A DNA stretch of 64,000 bases from Gordonia jinghuaiqii (GTDB taxonomy: Bacteria > Actinomycetota > Actinomycetes > Mycobacteriales > Mycobacteriaceae), in contig NZ_CP059491.1 of the NCBI RefSeq assembly GCF_014041935.1, forward strand, positions 1,240,001 through 1,304,000, written 5' to 3'. Below, piece after piece: positions 53,212 through 62,401 of the stretch. The notes below the pieces were generated by a model that worked only from the letters and a program-made list of their open reading frames with translations, had not been told where the DNA came from and did no database searches. The number at the start of each line of letters is the position of its first letter. Position 1 is the first letter of the stretch. The position numbers were made by a program, and so were the translations under genes.

Positions 53212-53393
53212 ACGACCTCGATGGCTTCGGTCGGGCACTCCTCCATGGCCTCTTTGACTGCCGCCTCGAGCTCGGCGGGGATGTCCTCGAGGAGCACCTG
53301 TGCCACCCCGTCGTCACTGACTGCGAAGACACCGGGGGCCGTCGCTTCGCAGATGCCACAGCCCTGGCAATTGTCGTTGACCGTTACCTTCAT
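53208..53393 (-). CDS. Small ferredoxin (3Fe-4S / 4Fe-4S type)
   Basis: 61 residues from ATG 53393 (AAAGG upstream); a longer frame is open but not needed. Cluster ligands: CQGCGIC then CPTEAIEV. In the usual P450 ferredoxins the pattern is C-x2-x-x2-C...C-P, giving 3Fe-4S. Here the central residue is also Cys, so a fourth ligand is available and a 4Fe-4S cluster is possible. Acts between the coupled reductase and oxygenase/P450 partners. Divergent from the 53531 gene. Confidence 0.92.
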   Translation of the reverse strand: MKVTVNDNCQGCGICEATAPGVFAVSDDGVAQVLLEDIPAELEAAVKEAMEECPTEAIEVV

Positions 53394-53447
53394 GGGGCAC
53401 AGTGCCTTTCGCGGTCCTTGCCCGCGACCAGCCCGGCCCGGGTCTAG

Positions 53448-53490
53448 ATTGTTTAGGTCTAGACAATGTACCATTAGACAACCTAGTGTG
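53448..53490. promoter_or_regulatory. Divergent regulatory region H (TAGACAA repeats)
   Basis: TAGACAA occurs at 53460-53466 and 53475-53481 in direct repeat; the second is inside CATTAGACAAC (53472-53482), the 11-mer also found before the 41360 gene. An imperfect palindrome ATTGT...ACAAT spans 53448-53467. No clear TACTAGAGTA. Confidence 0.6.
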
Positions 53491-53530
53491 GCACACATCA
53501 TAGGTTCACAGCTTCACGAAAGGCGCCGCA

Positions 53531-55270
53531 ATGGTCGACATCACCCAACCCTTCGTCATCGACACACCACTGAGTACACGCTTCCCCATCTACACCCGAG
53601 CCAACACTGGTGAGGTCGCAGGCGGCACCACGAGTCCACTCATGTGGTCCTTCGGCGGGGGCATGGGCAACGAGATCCAGTGGCGCAAGGCGCTTGCCGA
53701 GTTCGGCGCCTTCGACGAGGACGAGTTCCGCGAGGACTTCATCGACATCCAGGGGATGGTGCACGGATACATCTACCTCAACCTGTCGCAGTCCCGGGTG
53801 TTCGGCGTCCGCATGCCCGGCGCGACACCGGATCTCATGGACCGCACCTACCTCGGAGACGTCACCGCACCGCCCTATGTGCCGCACCCGGACGACGCGA
53901 AACCCGAATACACCGACCGAATCCTCGCCTCCGTGCAGCGGGTGATGACCGAAACCCATCGCAACGACATCGAGATCGAGGACCGCGAGGCCGCCGCACA
54001 ACTGCGCGCCGTTCGTCCGGACATGTCCGCGATGAGCGATCGGGAGCTCCTCGAACACGCCAAGGCGATCATGGCCGATCGCTACCCGCACTTTCTGCGC
54101 AAGCACTTGAAGATGGTCTACGAGTCCTCGGTGGTCACCGGAGCGCTCGACGAACTGGCCGGCAAGCTGGGCGATGCGACCCTGACCATCCGCCTCACCG
54201 GCGGTCAGGGAAATGTGGCCTCCGCGGTGCCGAGTCAGGCGATGTGGGACCTCTCGCGCCTGGTGGCCGCCAGTCCCGCACTCACCGCCGCCTTCGACGC
54301 CGGGGTCGACGGTCTCGAGGGACGTCTGCGCGCGTCGGGGGATTCCGACGTCGTCGCCTTCGTCGCGAAGTTCGACGAGTTCCTCTACGAACACGGCTCG
54401 CGATCGACCGACGAGTGGGCGCCGATGCCCAAGACCTGGGAAACGCATCGCACGATCCCGCTCGGCATGATCGATCGTCTGCGATTCCAGGACGAGGCCA
54501 AGAACCCCCGGCTGCAGTCGCAGCGGGTGCGCCGCGAACGTGACGAGGTGACGTCGGCGATCCGCGCGAAGCTCGCCGACGACCCCGAGGCGCTCGCCGG
54601 CTTCGATGCCGTGCTCGCCACCGTCGACGTCTACATGCCGGCCCGTGAGCGGTCCAAGACCAACACCATCCGGGTGCTCCAGGAATGCCGGATGCCGCTG
54701 TTCGAGCTCGGCCGGCGTTTCGTCGAACGCGGAGTCCTCAGTCGCGCAGACGACCTCACGATGCTCCTGGTGGATGAGCTGGACAAGTTCATCGACGACC
54801 CGGCTGCCTATGCCGCCACCATCGACGAGCGTCGTGAGTGGTCCGAGCAGCTCTCCGAACTGGAACCGCCCTTCATCATCGACGGTGAGATCCCGCCGGT
54901 GACCACGTGGTCCAAGAAGAAGGCGCCCGCGGTGAACGTCGCCGTCTCGGGCGACGTGCTCACCGGGATCGGTGCGTGCCCCGGTGTCGCCGAGGGCATC
55001 GCCAGGGTCATCTTCGACCCCGAGGACGCCCCCGACCTCGAACCCGGGGAGATCCTGGTCGCCCCGGTGACCGACCCGGGGTGGACGCCCATCTTCACCT
55101 CTGCCGAGGCGGTGGTGGTGAACGTGGGCTCGCCGCTCAGTCACGCTGCCATCGTCAGCCGTGAACTGGGCATGCCCTGTGTGCTGGCCGTCAAGGATGC
55201 GACCAAACGAATCGTCAACGGCACCAAGATCGCCGTCGACGGAACCAACGGGACGGTCACGATCCTGTAG
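53531..55270 (+). CDS. PEP-utilising-type protein: large substrate-like domain plus phosphohistidine domain
   Basis: 579 residues; GAAAGG before ATG. The C-terminal 100 residues are the swivelling domain, with the phosphorylatable His in SPLSHAAIVSRELGMPCVLAV. The first 470 residues are helical and contain no ATP-grasp; they resemble the central substrate-binding part of rifampin phosphotransferase and of PpsA of phenylphosphate synthase. So it cannot load its own His from ATP and needs a partner. The PPDK-like protein at 39302 supplies the missing ATP-grasp. Both lie under a shared 11-mer. The substrate alcohol or phenol is unknown. Confidence 0.82.
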   Translation: MVDITQPFVIDTPLSTRFPIYTRANTGEVAGGTTSPLMWSFGGGMGNEIQWRKALAEFGAFDEDEFREDFIDIQGMVHGYIYLNLSQSRVFGVRMPGATPDLMDRTYLGDVTAPPYVPHPDDAKPEYTDRILASVQRVMTETHRNDIEIEDREAAAQLRAVRPDMSAMSDRELLEHAKAIMADRYPHFLRKHLKMVYESSVVTGALDELAGKLGDATLTIRLTGGQGNVASAVPSQAMWDLSRLVAASPALTAAFDAGVDGLEGRLRASGDSDVVAFVAKFDEFLYEHGSRSTDEWAPMPKTWETHRTIPLGMIDRLRFQDEAKNPRLQSQRVRRERDEVTSAIRAKLADDPEALAGFDAVLATVDVYMPARERSKTNTIRVLQECRMPLFELGRRFVERGVLSRADDLTMLLVDELDKFIDDPAAYAATIDERREWSEQLSELEPPFIIDGEIPPVTTWSKKKAPAVNVAVSGDVLTGIGACPGVAEGIARVIFDPEDAPDLEPGEILVAPVTDPGWTPIFTSAEAVVVNVGSPLSHAAIVSRELGMPCVLAVKDATKRIVNGTKIAVDGTNGTVTIL

Positions 55271-55293
55271 CGGGAACGAGACCCACATCTGAG

Positions 55294-55327
55294 GCGGTCC
55301 GGCGATGGTCATCCATTGCCGGACCGC
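55294..55327. terminator. Intercistronic hairpin
   Basis: GCGGTCCGGC and its complement around a 14-base loop, between the 53531 gene and the nitronate monooxygenase-like gene. May be a terminator or attenuator. Confidence 0.5.
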
Positions 55328-55338
55328 TTCGATACTGA

Positions 55339-56328
<990 letters not shown>

Positions 56329-56355
56329 CGCCCACGGGCAGGACAGCAGTGAGGA

Positions 56356-56390
56356 GTCAGCCCCCGAGATCGATGATCTCGGGGGCTGAC
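56356..56390. terminator. Bidirectional terminator hairpin
   Basis: Perfect 16-bp arms beginning GTCAGCCCCCGAGATC, three-base loop, between two convergent genes. Confidence 0.85.
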
Positions 56391-56405
56391 ACTCGTCCGG
56401 GAGGG

Positions 56406-56957
56406 CTACGGAGTGGCCCGCGATGGGGGACCGAGATGTGGGAGTTCCCCGGGCGCGAGGTGGCGGAGCACCCGGTGGCGCTCGCCGGCGTAGATGTGTT
56501 CGCCTTCGATGAGACCCTCGTCGTCGATCGGCCACAGCACGGTGGTGCGGTGGCCGACCAGGTAGAACTCGTCGGCCGAGATGGTCTCGCCCGCTTCGGT
56601 TTCGGCTACGCCGAGCTCACTGCCACGGATCGCGTAGTGGAAGTCGCCCTCGGTGACGACGCATGCCTCGTCGACGACGACCCGGTGGATGACGTAGTCG
56701 AGCCGGTTGCGATCGGCGGCCTGCAACCGGTGGTACCAGTCGACGACCTCGTCGTATCCGGTCGGACCGACGCTGTCGGATGCGCCCCACACGACATACT
56801 CGGGGTCGGCGACGAGTGTGGCCATCAGCGCGGGCATGTTGCCGGCGACCTCCTCGACCACATGTCGCGCCACCACCTCGAGGTTGCGCCGCCGGATCGG
56901 ATCGGCTTCGGCGTCGATCCGATCCAGCAGCAGTTGCCATCCCGGGGTGCTCATCAT
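56406..56957 (-). CDS. SnoaL-like polyketide-cyclase/ketosteroid-isomerase fold protein 1
   Basis: 183 residues from ATG 56957 (ATGA overlap with the MaoC stop). Alpha+beta cone: helical start LLLDRIDAEADPIRRRNLEVVARHVVEEV, then YDEVVDWYHRLQAADRN and DFHYAIRGSELG. The pocket Asp/His of KSI-type enzymes could lie in DEACVVTEGDFHY, but catalytic residues are uncertain. Coupled to the MaoC gene in a two-gene leftward operon under motif F. May be a hydratase or isomerase accessory. Confidence 0.8.
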   Translation of the reverse strand: MMSTPGWQLLLDRIDAEADPIRRRNLEVVARHVVEEVAGNMPALMATLVADPEYVVWGASDSVGPTGYDEVVDWYHRLQAADRNRLDYVIHRVVVDEACVVTEGDFHYAIRGSELGVAETEAGETISADEFYLVGHRTTVLWPIDDEGLIEGEHIYAGERHRVLRHLAPGELPHLGPPSRATP

Positions 56958-57820
56958 CGCTTCACGGTAGCGCTGCCCCCGGTGAGGACCTCGTTGTCGT
57001 CGCGCCCGCGGACGGCGAAACCGACCGTCGAGTCCTCGTGCTGCCACACGTCGACATCCAGGGTGTCGCCGGGCCAGACCGGTCCGGCGAAGCGGGCCGA
57101 CATCGACGACAGTGTCGCGTCCTTGCCGACGACCTCGAGCACCGCGCGTCCGGCGAAGCCGAAGGTGCACAGCCCGTGCAGGATCGGCTGGGACATCCCG
57201 GCGCGGGCGGCGAAGGCCGGATCGGAGTGCAGCGGGTTGTAGTCGCCGGACAGTCGATAGATCAGGGCCTGGTCCGGCCGGGTCTGGTAGCTGATCGTCT
57301 TGACCGGCTCGGTGTTGCGCTGCGCCGGTGCGTCCGTGCCGGCGGGTCCGCGATCGCCGCCCCAGCCGCCGACGCCGCGGATGAACAGTCCGGCGGAGCT
57401 GCGCCACAGGGGCCTTCCGTCGGTGGAGGTGCCCGTGGTCTGCGCGACGATCAGCGCAGCCTTGCCCTTGTCCCACATCTCGGTGATCTCGGTGACGGCC
57501 TCGGCCTCGCCGTCGACGGGGATGTCACCCAGGATGTCCACGCGCTGTTCGGCGTGGAGCAGTTTGGCCCAGTCGAACCGGCCGGCCGATTTCAGCACAC
57601 TGAAATCGACGCCGAGGGTGACCGGCATGGTCGGCACCATCCGCTGCTCGACGCCCTTGGTGTTGTTGGTGGTGAAGGCCAGGTCGTCGGTGCCGGCGCC
57701 GACGCCGAGTGCGTAGAGCATGCAGTCTCGCGAGGTCCACGAGACCTTCTTGGGTGCCGACCGGGCGCCGATGGCAGCGGGGTCGAAGGGGCTGAGTTCT
57801 CGACTCGAGGTTTCGGACAC
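56954..57820 (-). CDS. MaoC-family enoyl-CoA hydratase (double hot-dog)
   Basis: 288 residues from GTG 57820 (AGAGGGA upstream); an ATG at 57838 is the alternative. N-terminal hot-dog domain without catalytic residues, and a C-terminal hydratase-2 motif YRLSGDYNPLHSDPAFAARAG with the Asp/His pair. Matches the MFE-2 hydratase / ChsH-type double hot-dog layout of actinobacterial steroid and fatty-acid degradation. It hydrates a 2-enoyl-CoA to the 3R-hydroxyacyl-CoA. It is first in its operon. Confidence 0.9.
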   Translation of the reverse strand: MSETSSRELSPFDPAAIGARSAPKKVSWTSRDCMLYALGVGAGTDDLAFTTNNTKGVEQRMVPTMPVTLGVDFSVLKSAGRFDWAKLLHAEQRVDILGDIPVDGEAEAVTEITEMWDKGKAALIVAQTTGTSTDGRPLWRSSAGLFIRGVGGWGGDRGPAGTDAPAQRNTEPVKTISYQTRPDQALIYRLSGDYNPLHSDPAFAARAGMSQPILHGLCTFGFAGRAVLEVVGKDATLSSMSARFAGPVWPGDTLDVDVWQHEDSTVGFAVRGRDDNEVLTGGSATVKR

Positions 57821-57868
57821 GGTGATTCCCTCTCGCATACGCGTTCTCGCGTAGAAAGTCGCGGTCTA

Positions 57869-57886
57869 AATACTCTAGTAGTATAG
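57869..57886. promoter_or_regulatory. CTAG-type divergent promoter region F
   Basis: AATACTCTAGTAGTAT. On the minus strand TACTAGAGTA precedes the MaoC gene; rightward, GTATAGCAT may be the -10 of the SDR gene. Confidence 0.7.
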
Positions 57887-57930
57887 CATCGGGGGTGTTG
57901 ACAAAGCCGTCACTGTGACCAGGGAGCGCG

Positions 57931-58794
57931 ATGACCATCGATCCGCAAATACCGCAAGTACCAGCTGCGCCGGTCCCTTCCGGACCGGTCGCCCGGCGAC
58001 ACGTGGGCAAGGTCGTCCTGATCACCGGCGCGGCCCGGGGCATCGGGCGTGCCCAGGCGGTGCGCTTCGCCGCCGAGGGCGCCGACATCATCGCCATGGA
58101 CATCTGCCGTGACCTGCCGACGACGGGATATCCGGGGTCGACTCCGGAGGACCTCGCCGAGACAGCCTGGCTGGTGGAGGCCCAGGGCCGGCGCGCGGTC
58201 GCGATCGAGGTCGACGTCACCGACTTCGACGCGCTGGCGGCGGCGGTGAACCGCGGGGTCGGTGAACTCGGCCGCCTCGACGTGGTGAGCGCCAATGCGG
58301 GCATGACCACCGCGGCCCCCGCCTGGGAGATCGACGTGGCGACATGGCGAGCCACAATCGACAACAATCTCAACGGCGCGTTCTACACCGCGAAGGCAAC
58401 CATCCCGACGATGCTCGAGCAGGGGACCGGCGGGGCGATCGTCTTCACCAGTTCGGTCGCCGGGCTGACCGCCCTGCCGATGATCGCCGACTACGTGGCG
58501 GCCAAGCACGGGGTCACCGGCCTGGCCAAGGCGCTGGCGAACGAGCTCGGCGCCAGGCGCATCCGGGTCAACTCGGTGCATCCGTACGGCGTCAACACCG
58601 CACTCAACCCGCCGGACCTGAGGGAGGCGATGCTCACGCGGCCCGACCTCGATCCGCTGCTCTACCCCACGCTTCCGGACGGACGTAGCGAGCCCGAGGA
58701 CATCGCCGCCGCGGTGGTGTGGATCTGCTCCGACGAAGCGCGTCACATCACCGGGATTCAGCTGCCCGTGGATCTCGGCCGCACCAACCGCTGA
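57931..58794 (+). CDS. Mycofactocin-coupled-type SDR oxidoreductase
   Basis: 287 residues. NAD loop TGAARGIG, then the insert typical of mycofactocin-dependent SDRs: MDICRDLPTTGYPGSTPEDLAETAWLVEAQGRR. NANAG-type motif as SANAGM, catalytic Ser in TSSVAG and the Tyr-Lys pair in YVAAKHGV. Family members keep NAD bound and pass hydride to mycofactocin, oxidising alcohols. It is expected to oxidise a secondary alcohol in the pathway. Mycofactocin genes would be elsewhere in the genome. Confidence 0.88.
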   Translation: MTIDPQIPQVPAAPVPSGPVARRHVGKVVLITGAARGIGRAQAVRFAAEGADIIAMDICRDLPTTGYPGSTPEDLAETAWLVEAQGRRAVAIEVDVTDFDALAAAVNRGVGELGRLDVVSANAGMTTAAPAWEIDVATWRATIDNNLNGAFYTAKATIPTMLEQGTGGAIVFTSSVAGLTALPMIADYVAAKHGVTGLAKALANELGARRIRVNSVHPYGVNTALNPPDLREAMLTRPDLDPLLYPTLPDGRSEPEDIAAAVVWICSDEARHITGIQLPVDLGRTNR

Positions 58795-58809
58795 CACCAG
58801 GCAATCCCG

Positions 58810-58848
58810 GACGATCCCGACCCACGCGTGGCGTGGGTCGGGATCGTC
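58810..58848. terminator. Bidirectional terminator hairpin
   Basis: Perfect 18-bp arms beginning GACGATCCCGACCCACGC with a GTG loop, between two convergent genes. Confidence 0.85.
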
Positions 58849-58871
58849 TGTCCTTCAACGCTGCCGGGCGA

Positions 58872-59504
58872 TCAACCGATGTCCTCGGCGAAGTTGTCGA
58901 AGGACAACCGGTAGCTGAGGTCGCCGGCGTCGCGCGCCCCCGGGATGTCGTAGGCGGCACGACCGCCGGTGAGAAGCATCGACGACGGTCGGCACTGGTT
59001 CCACTCCACCGTGATCTGCCGGCGCCAGATACGCCAGATGCCGTCGCGCCGGGTCAGCTTGTCGAGGTAGCGGCCGCCGGTCAGGTACTCGTGCTCGCCG
59101 TCGAGGTCGCCGGTGGCCCGGGACTTCTCGGCATACTCCTCGCCGAAGAACGTGCTGACCGAGTCCCAGCCCCCCGGCACTCGGTGGTAGCCGAACAGCA
59201 GCGACTCGGAGTATGCACGGTCGCCGTCGATCGACACCAACTCGTTTGTCACATAGTGGATTCCGTAGGTGGTCTGGGCTTTCAGGCGGGGCACCATGAA
59301 GGCGGCGAACTCGTGGGCGTTGCCGTCGAAGGAGCCGTGCGCGTCGGTGGCGTCCTCGTGGTAGACCGATTTCAGGAGCTCGACGTCGCAACGGTCGATC
59401 GCGCGAGCATAGCGGTGCAGGACCTCGATGATCTGCTGACGGTCGTAGACCAGTTGTGCGGTGGCCTCCGGTGTCGATGGCTGAGGCTGGGGTTCGAACA
59501 GCAT
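58872..59504 (-). CDS. SnoaL-like protein 2 (bile-acid 7-dehydratase-type fold)
   Basis: 210 residues from ATG 59504 (GGGAAAGG upstream). SnoaL_4 layout: VYDRQQIIEVLHRYARAIDRCDVELLKSVYHEDATDAHGSF, where the Tyr, Asp and His of the pocket are in RYARAIDRCD and EDATDAHG, then HYVTNELVSIDGDRAY and RYLDKLTRRDGIWRIWRRQ. Members include dehydratases and isomerases of hydroxylated rings. Single gene, divergent from the thiolase operon across motif G. Confidence 0.85.
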   Translation of the reverse strand: MLFEPQPQPSTPEATAQLVYDRQQIIEVLHRYARAIDRCDVELLKSVYHEDATDAHGSFDGNAHEFAAFMVPRLKAQTTYGIHYVTNELVSIDGDRAYSESLLFGYHRVPGGWDSVSTFFGEEYAEKSRATGDLDGEHEYLTGGRYLDKLTRRDGIWRIWRRQITVEWNQCRPSSMLLTGGRAAYDIPGARDAGDLSYRLSFDNFAEDIG

Positions 59505-59565
59505 GTGATGCCTTTCCCGGGGTGTCGCGGCGGCGGCGTGGCCGACGCGGATATTGTCGCGTGAT

Positions 59566-59588
59566 AAATACTCTAGTACTCTAGTAAT
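59566..59588. promoter_or_regulatory. CTAG-type divergent promoter region G (tandem sites)
   Basis: Two overlapping copies, AATACTCTAGTA and TACTCTAGTAAT. On the minus strand TAGAGT occurs twice, nine bases apart, before the SnoaL gene. Confidence 0.72.
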
Positions 59589-59630
59589 AACCGACGGTCC
59601 GTATGGCCGACAAACGTGAGCGAGGCTTCG

Positions 59631-60023
59631 ATGACCCAGACCATCCCGGCGGTCGACTACCTGGTGGTAGGCGACGATCCGCACCTTGTGTCGCAGGAGT
59701 GCGCGGACTGCGGCGCGCTGTACTTCGATCGGCGTAACGCCTGCGCGAAGTGCTTCGGAACCACCTTCGGCACACGCCGGCTCGCCTCCGAGGGTGTGGT
59801 ACGCGGCTTCACGATCGTTCAGCGCGGCTCGAAGTCGGGTCCCTACACCTCGGTGGTCGTCGAGCTCACCGGGGGCGGCGTCGTGAAGTCCAACCTGATC
59901 GGGATCACCGATCCGGCCCTCATCCAGCCGGAGATGAAGGTGTCGCTGGTGACCTTCGAGGTGGGCGTCGACGACGACGGGACCAAGGCTGTGGCATTCG
60001 GATTCGAACCGATCGGAGCATGA
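59631..60023 (+). CDS. OB-fold / zinc-ribbon (DUF35) acyl-CoA-associated protein
   Basis: 130 residues from ATG 59631 (GCGAGG upstream). Rubredoxin-like zinc ribbon C-x2-C (CADCGALYF) and C-x2-C (CAKCFG), then the OB-fold (VVRGFTIVQRGSKSGPYTSVVVEL). Such proteins bind the CoA substrate for a thiolase or retro-aldolase partner, as ChsH2-DUF35 does for Ltp2. Its stop overlaps the thiolase start. It opens a rightward operon that includes AMACR-like and acyl-CoA dehydrogenase genes. Confidence 0.9.
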   Translation: MTQTIPAVDYLVVGDDPHLVSQECADCGALYFDRRNACAKCFGTTFGTRRLASEGVVRGFTIVQRGSKSGPYTSVVVELTGGGVVKSNLIGITDPALIQPEMKVSLVTFEVGVDDDGTKAVAFGFEPIGA

Positions 60024-61228
60024 ACATGACTGACGACATCTGGATCATCGGGACCTCGATGACCAAGTTCGGCCGTTTCGCCGACCTCGACCTCCTCGAC
60101 CTGGCCTCGCGCGCATCGCTCGACGCGATCGCCGACTCCGGGCAGTCCATGGCCGACATGGGGATGCTCGCCCTCGGCAACGTCTACGAGGCCAACTCCC
60201 ACAACGGGCAACGCCTGCAGAAGCAGATCGGCCAGACCGGCATCCCCGTGTACAACGTCGTGAACGCCTGCGCGACCGGGGCCACCGCGGTGCGTGTCGC
60301 GATGATGGGGATCAAGGCCGGCGAATGTGACATGGCCCTTGCCGTCGGTGTGGAGAAGATGGGCAAGATGGGCATGCTCGGCAGTGCCGCGCGCAAGTCC
60401 GGGGAGAAGAAGGTCTTCACTCCCAAGGGTCGCTATGGCTCGGTGGTCAAGACCGAGGGGCTCCTCGGTACCGGGCTCATGCCCGGCGTGTTCGCCCAGG
60501 CCGGAACGGAATACGCGCTCGCGCACGGTGTGACCGCCGAACAGTTCGCGAAGGTCGCGGTGAAGAACCACCTGCACTCGACGCTGAATCCGCTGGCCCA
60601 GTACCGCAAGGAGTTCTCCCTCGAGGAGGTCCTCGGGGCGGAGGTGATCAGCTACCCCAACACCCTGCCCATGTGTTGTCCCACCGGAGACGGTGCGGCC
60701 GCGGTCGTGCTGGTGTCCGGGGCCAAGCTCAAGACCCTCGACCCCGACGTGCGCAAGCGCGCGGTCAAGGTCTCCGCGTCGGTGATGACCTCCGATCCGT
60801 GGGCGGAGGGCGGCCAGGTCCAGCCCGACGTCAACACCCTCACGCGCCTGGCGGTCGATCAGGCCTATGAGGCGGCCGGCATCGGCCCGGAGGACCTCGA
60901 TCTCGTCGAACTCCACGACTGTTTCGCCACCGCCGAGCTCATCCACTACGACAACCTGCGGTTGTGTGAGCCGGGAGGCGCCGGTGACTTCATCGACTCG
61001 GGTGCCCCGATGCGCGACGGCAAGACCCCGGTGAACGTCTCCGGCGGACTCCTGTCGAAGGGCCACCCGATCGGCGCGACCGGCATCGCCAACCTCTACG
61101 AGGTCGCCACCCACCTCCGTGGCGAGGCCGGCGACCGCCAGATCGAGGGTGCCAAGGTCGGTCTCACCCACGTGATCGGGCTCGCGTCGGCCTGTGCGGT
61201 TCACGTGCTCGAGAAGCCCGCGGTCTGA
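60020..61228 (+). CDS. SCP2-type thiolase (lipid-transfer/thiolase family)
   Basis: 402 residues from ATG 60020 (ATGA overlap). NACATGATAV carries the nucleophile Cys, VELHDCFATAELI the HDCF motif, and GGLLSKGHPIGATG the C-terminal GHP. The intact Cys favours true thiolysis over the retro-aldol reaction of Ltp2-like proteins, which lack it. With the DUF35 partner it should cleave a 3-ketoacyl-CoA or remove a side-chain unit. Confidence 0.92.
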   Translation: MNMTDDIWIIGTSMTKFGRFADLDLLDLASRASLDAIADSGQSMADMGMLALGNVYEANSHNGQRLQKQIGQTGIPVYNVVNACATGATAVRVAMMGIKAGECDMALAVGVEKMGKMGMLGSAARKSGEKKVFTPKGRYGSVVKTEGLLGTGLMPGVFAQAGTEYALAHGVTAEQFAKVAVKNHLHSTLNPLAQYRKEFSLEEVLGAEVISYPNTLPMCCPTGDGAAAVVLVSGAKLKTLDPDVRKRAVKVSASVMTSDPWAEGGQVQPDVNTLTRLAVDQAYEAAGIGPEDLDLVELHDCFATAELIHYDNLRLCEPGGAGDFIDSGAPMRDGKTPVNVSGGLLSKGHPIGATGIANLYEVATHLRGEAGDRQIEGAKVGLTHVIGLASACAVHVLEKPAV

Positions 61229-61258
61229 GATCAAGCGAAAACCCAAGAGGGAGTAGTG

Positions 61259-62401
61259 ATGTCAGGACCGCTTGACGGTGTGCGCGTGCTGGAGATCGCC
61301 AGCGCGGCACCCGCGCCATTCGCCTGCATGATGATGTCGGACCTCGGAGCCGACGTCGTCACCGTGGATCGGGCGACCAAACCCGGTCGCACCCCGCGCC
61401 GGCCGAGGGACCCGCTGGTCCGTGGTCGCCGCTCGGTGACCGCCGACCTCAAGTCGCCGGAGGGGATCGCCCTGGTGCGCCGGCTCGCAGCCTCCGCCGA
61501 CGTGCTCGTCGAAGGATTCCGTCCCGGCGTCATGGAGCGCCTCGGCCTGGGCCCGGCCGACCTCGAGTCGATCAATCCGGGGCTGGTGTACGCGCGCATG
61601 ACCGGTTACGGCCAGGACGGGCCGTTCGCGTCGCTGGCGGGACACGACATCAACTACATCGCGGTCGCCGGCGCGCTCGACCCCATCGGTCGCGCCGGTG
61701 AACGCCCGCTCGCGCCGCTCAACCTCGTCGGCGACTTCGGCGGCGGCGGCATGCTGCTCGCCGTGGGAATCCTGGCGGCGCTGCACGAACGGTCCACCTC
61801 CGGTCGGGGGCAGGTCGTCGACGCCGCCATGGTCGACGGTGCGGCGCTGCTCACCGCCTTCGTCCACGGCGTGAACGCCGACGGGAACTGGTCGCACGAG
61901 CGGGGTACCAACCTGCTCGACGGAGGTGCCCCGTTCTACGACACCTACCCGACCGCCGACGGCGGTCACATGGCCGTCGGTGCGCTGGAACGCCGCTTCT
62001 ACGCCGAACTGCTCGTCGGGCTCGGCCTGTCCGGCGAGGACCTCCCCGCGCAGCTCGATCGCGAGGGCTGGCCGACGCTGCGGGCTCGTTTCGGCGAGAT
62101 CTTCGCCTCCCGCACGCGGGCCGAGTGGACCGCGGTGTTCGCCGGACTTGATGCGTGTGTGTCCCCGGTGCTCTCGCCCTGGGAGGTCGCACAGGCCGAA
62201 CATGTCACGGCGCGAGACGCATTCGTCCAGATCGACGGGATCGACCAGCCGGCACCGGCACCGCGCTTCTCCCGGACCCCCGCCGCGGTCCCGACCGGTC
62301 CCCGGCTGCCGGGTGAGGACACCGACGCGGTGCTGGCCGAGTGGGCGCCGCGGGCGGCGGCCGGCGGAATGGTGAGTGAGGGAGAGGTGGCCGCCCCATG
62401 A
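61259..62401 (+). CDS. Alpha-methylacyl-CoA racemase-like (family III CoA-transferase fold)
   Basis: 380 residues from ATG 61259 (AGAGGGAG upstream). LDGVRVLEIASAAPAPFACMMMSDLGADVV at the start; GHDINYIAVAGAL holds the active-site His and Asp of AMACR (MCR); NLVGDFGGGGM holds the second Asp region. It converts 2R-methylacyl-CoA to 2S so that acyl-CoA dehydrogenase can act. That implies a methyl-branched side chain or carboxylated methyl centre in the substrate. Coupled to the acyl-CoA dehydrogenase. Confidence 0.9.
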   Translation: MSGPLDGVRVLEIASAAPAPFACMMMSDLGADVVTVDRATKPGRTPRRPRDPLVRGRRSVTADLKSPEGIALVRRLAASADVLVEGFRPGVMERLGLGPADLESINPGLVYARMTGYGQDGPFASLAGHDINYIAVAGALDPIGRAGERPLAPLNLVGDFGGGGMLLAVGILAALHERSTSGRGQVVDAAMVDGAALLTAFVHGVNADGNWSHERGTNLLDGGAPFYDTYPTADGGHMAVGALERRFYAELLVGLGLSGEDLPAQLDREGWPTLRARFGEIFASRTRAEWTAVFAGLDACVSPVLSPWEVAQAEHVTARDAFVQIDGIDQPAPAPRFSRTPAAVPTGPRLPGEDTDAVLAEWAPRAAAGGMVSEGEVAAP

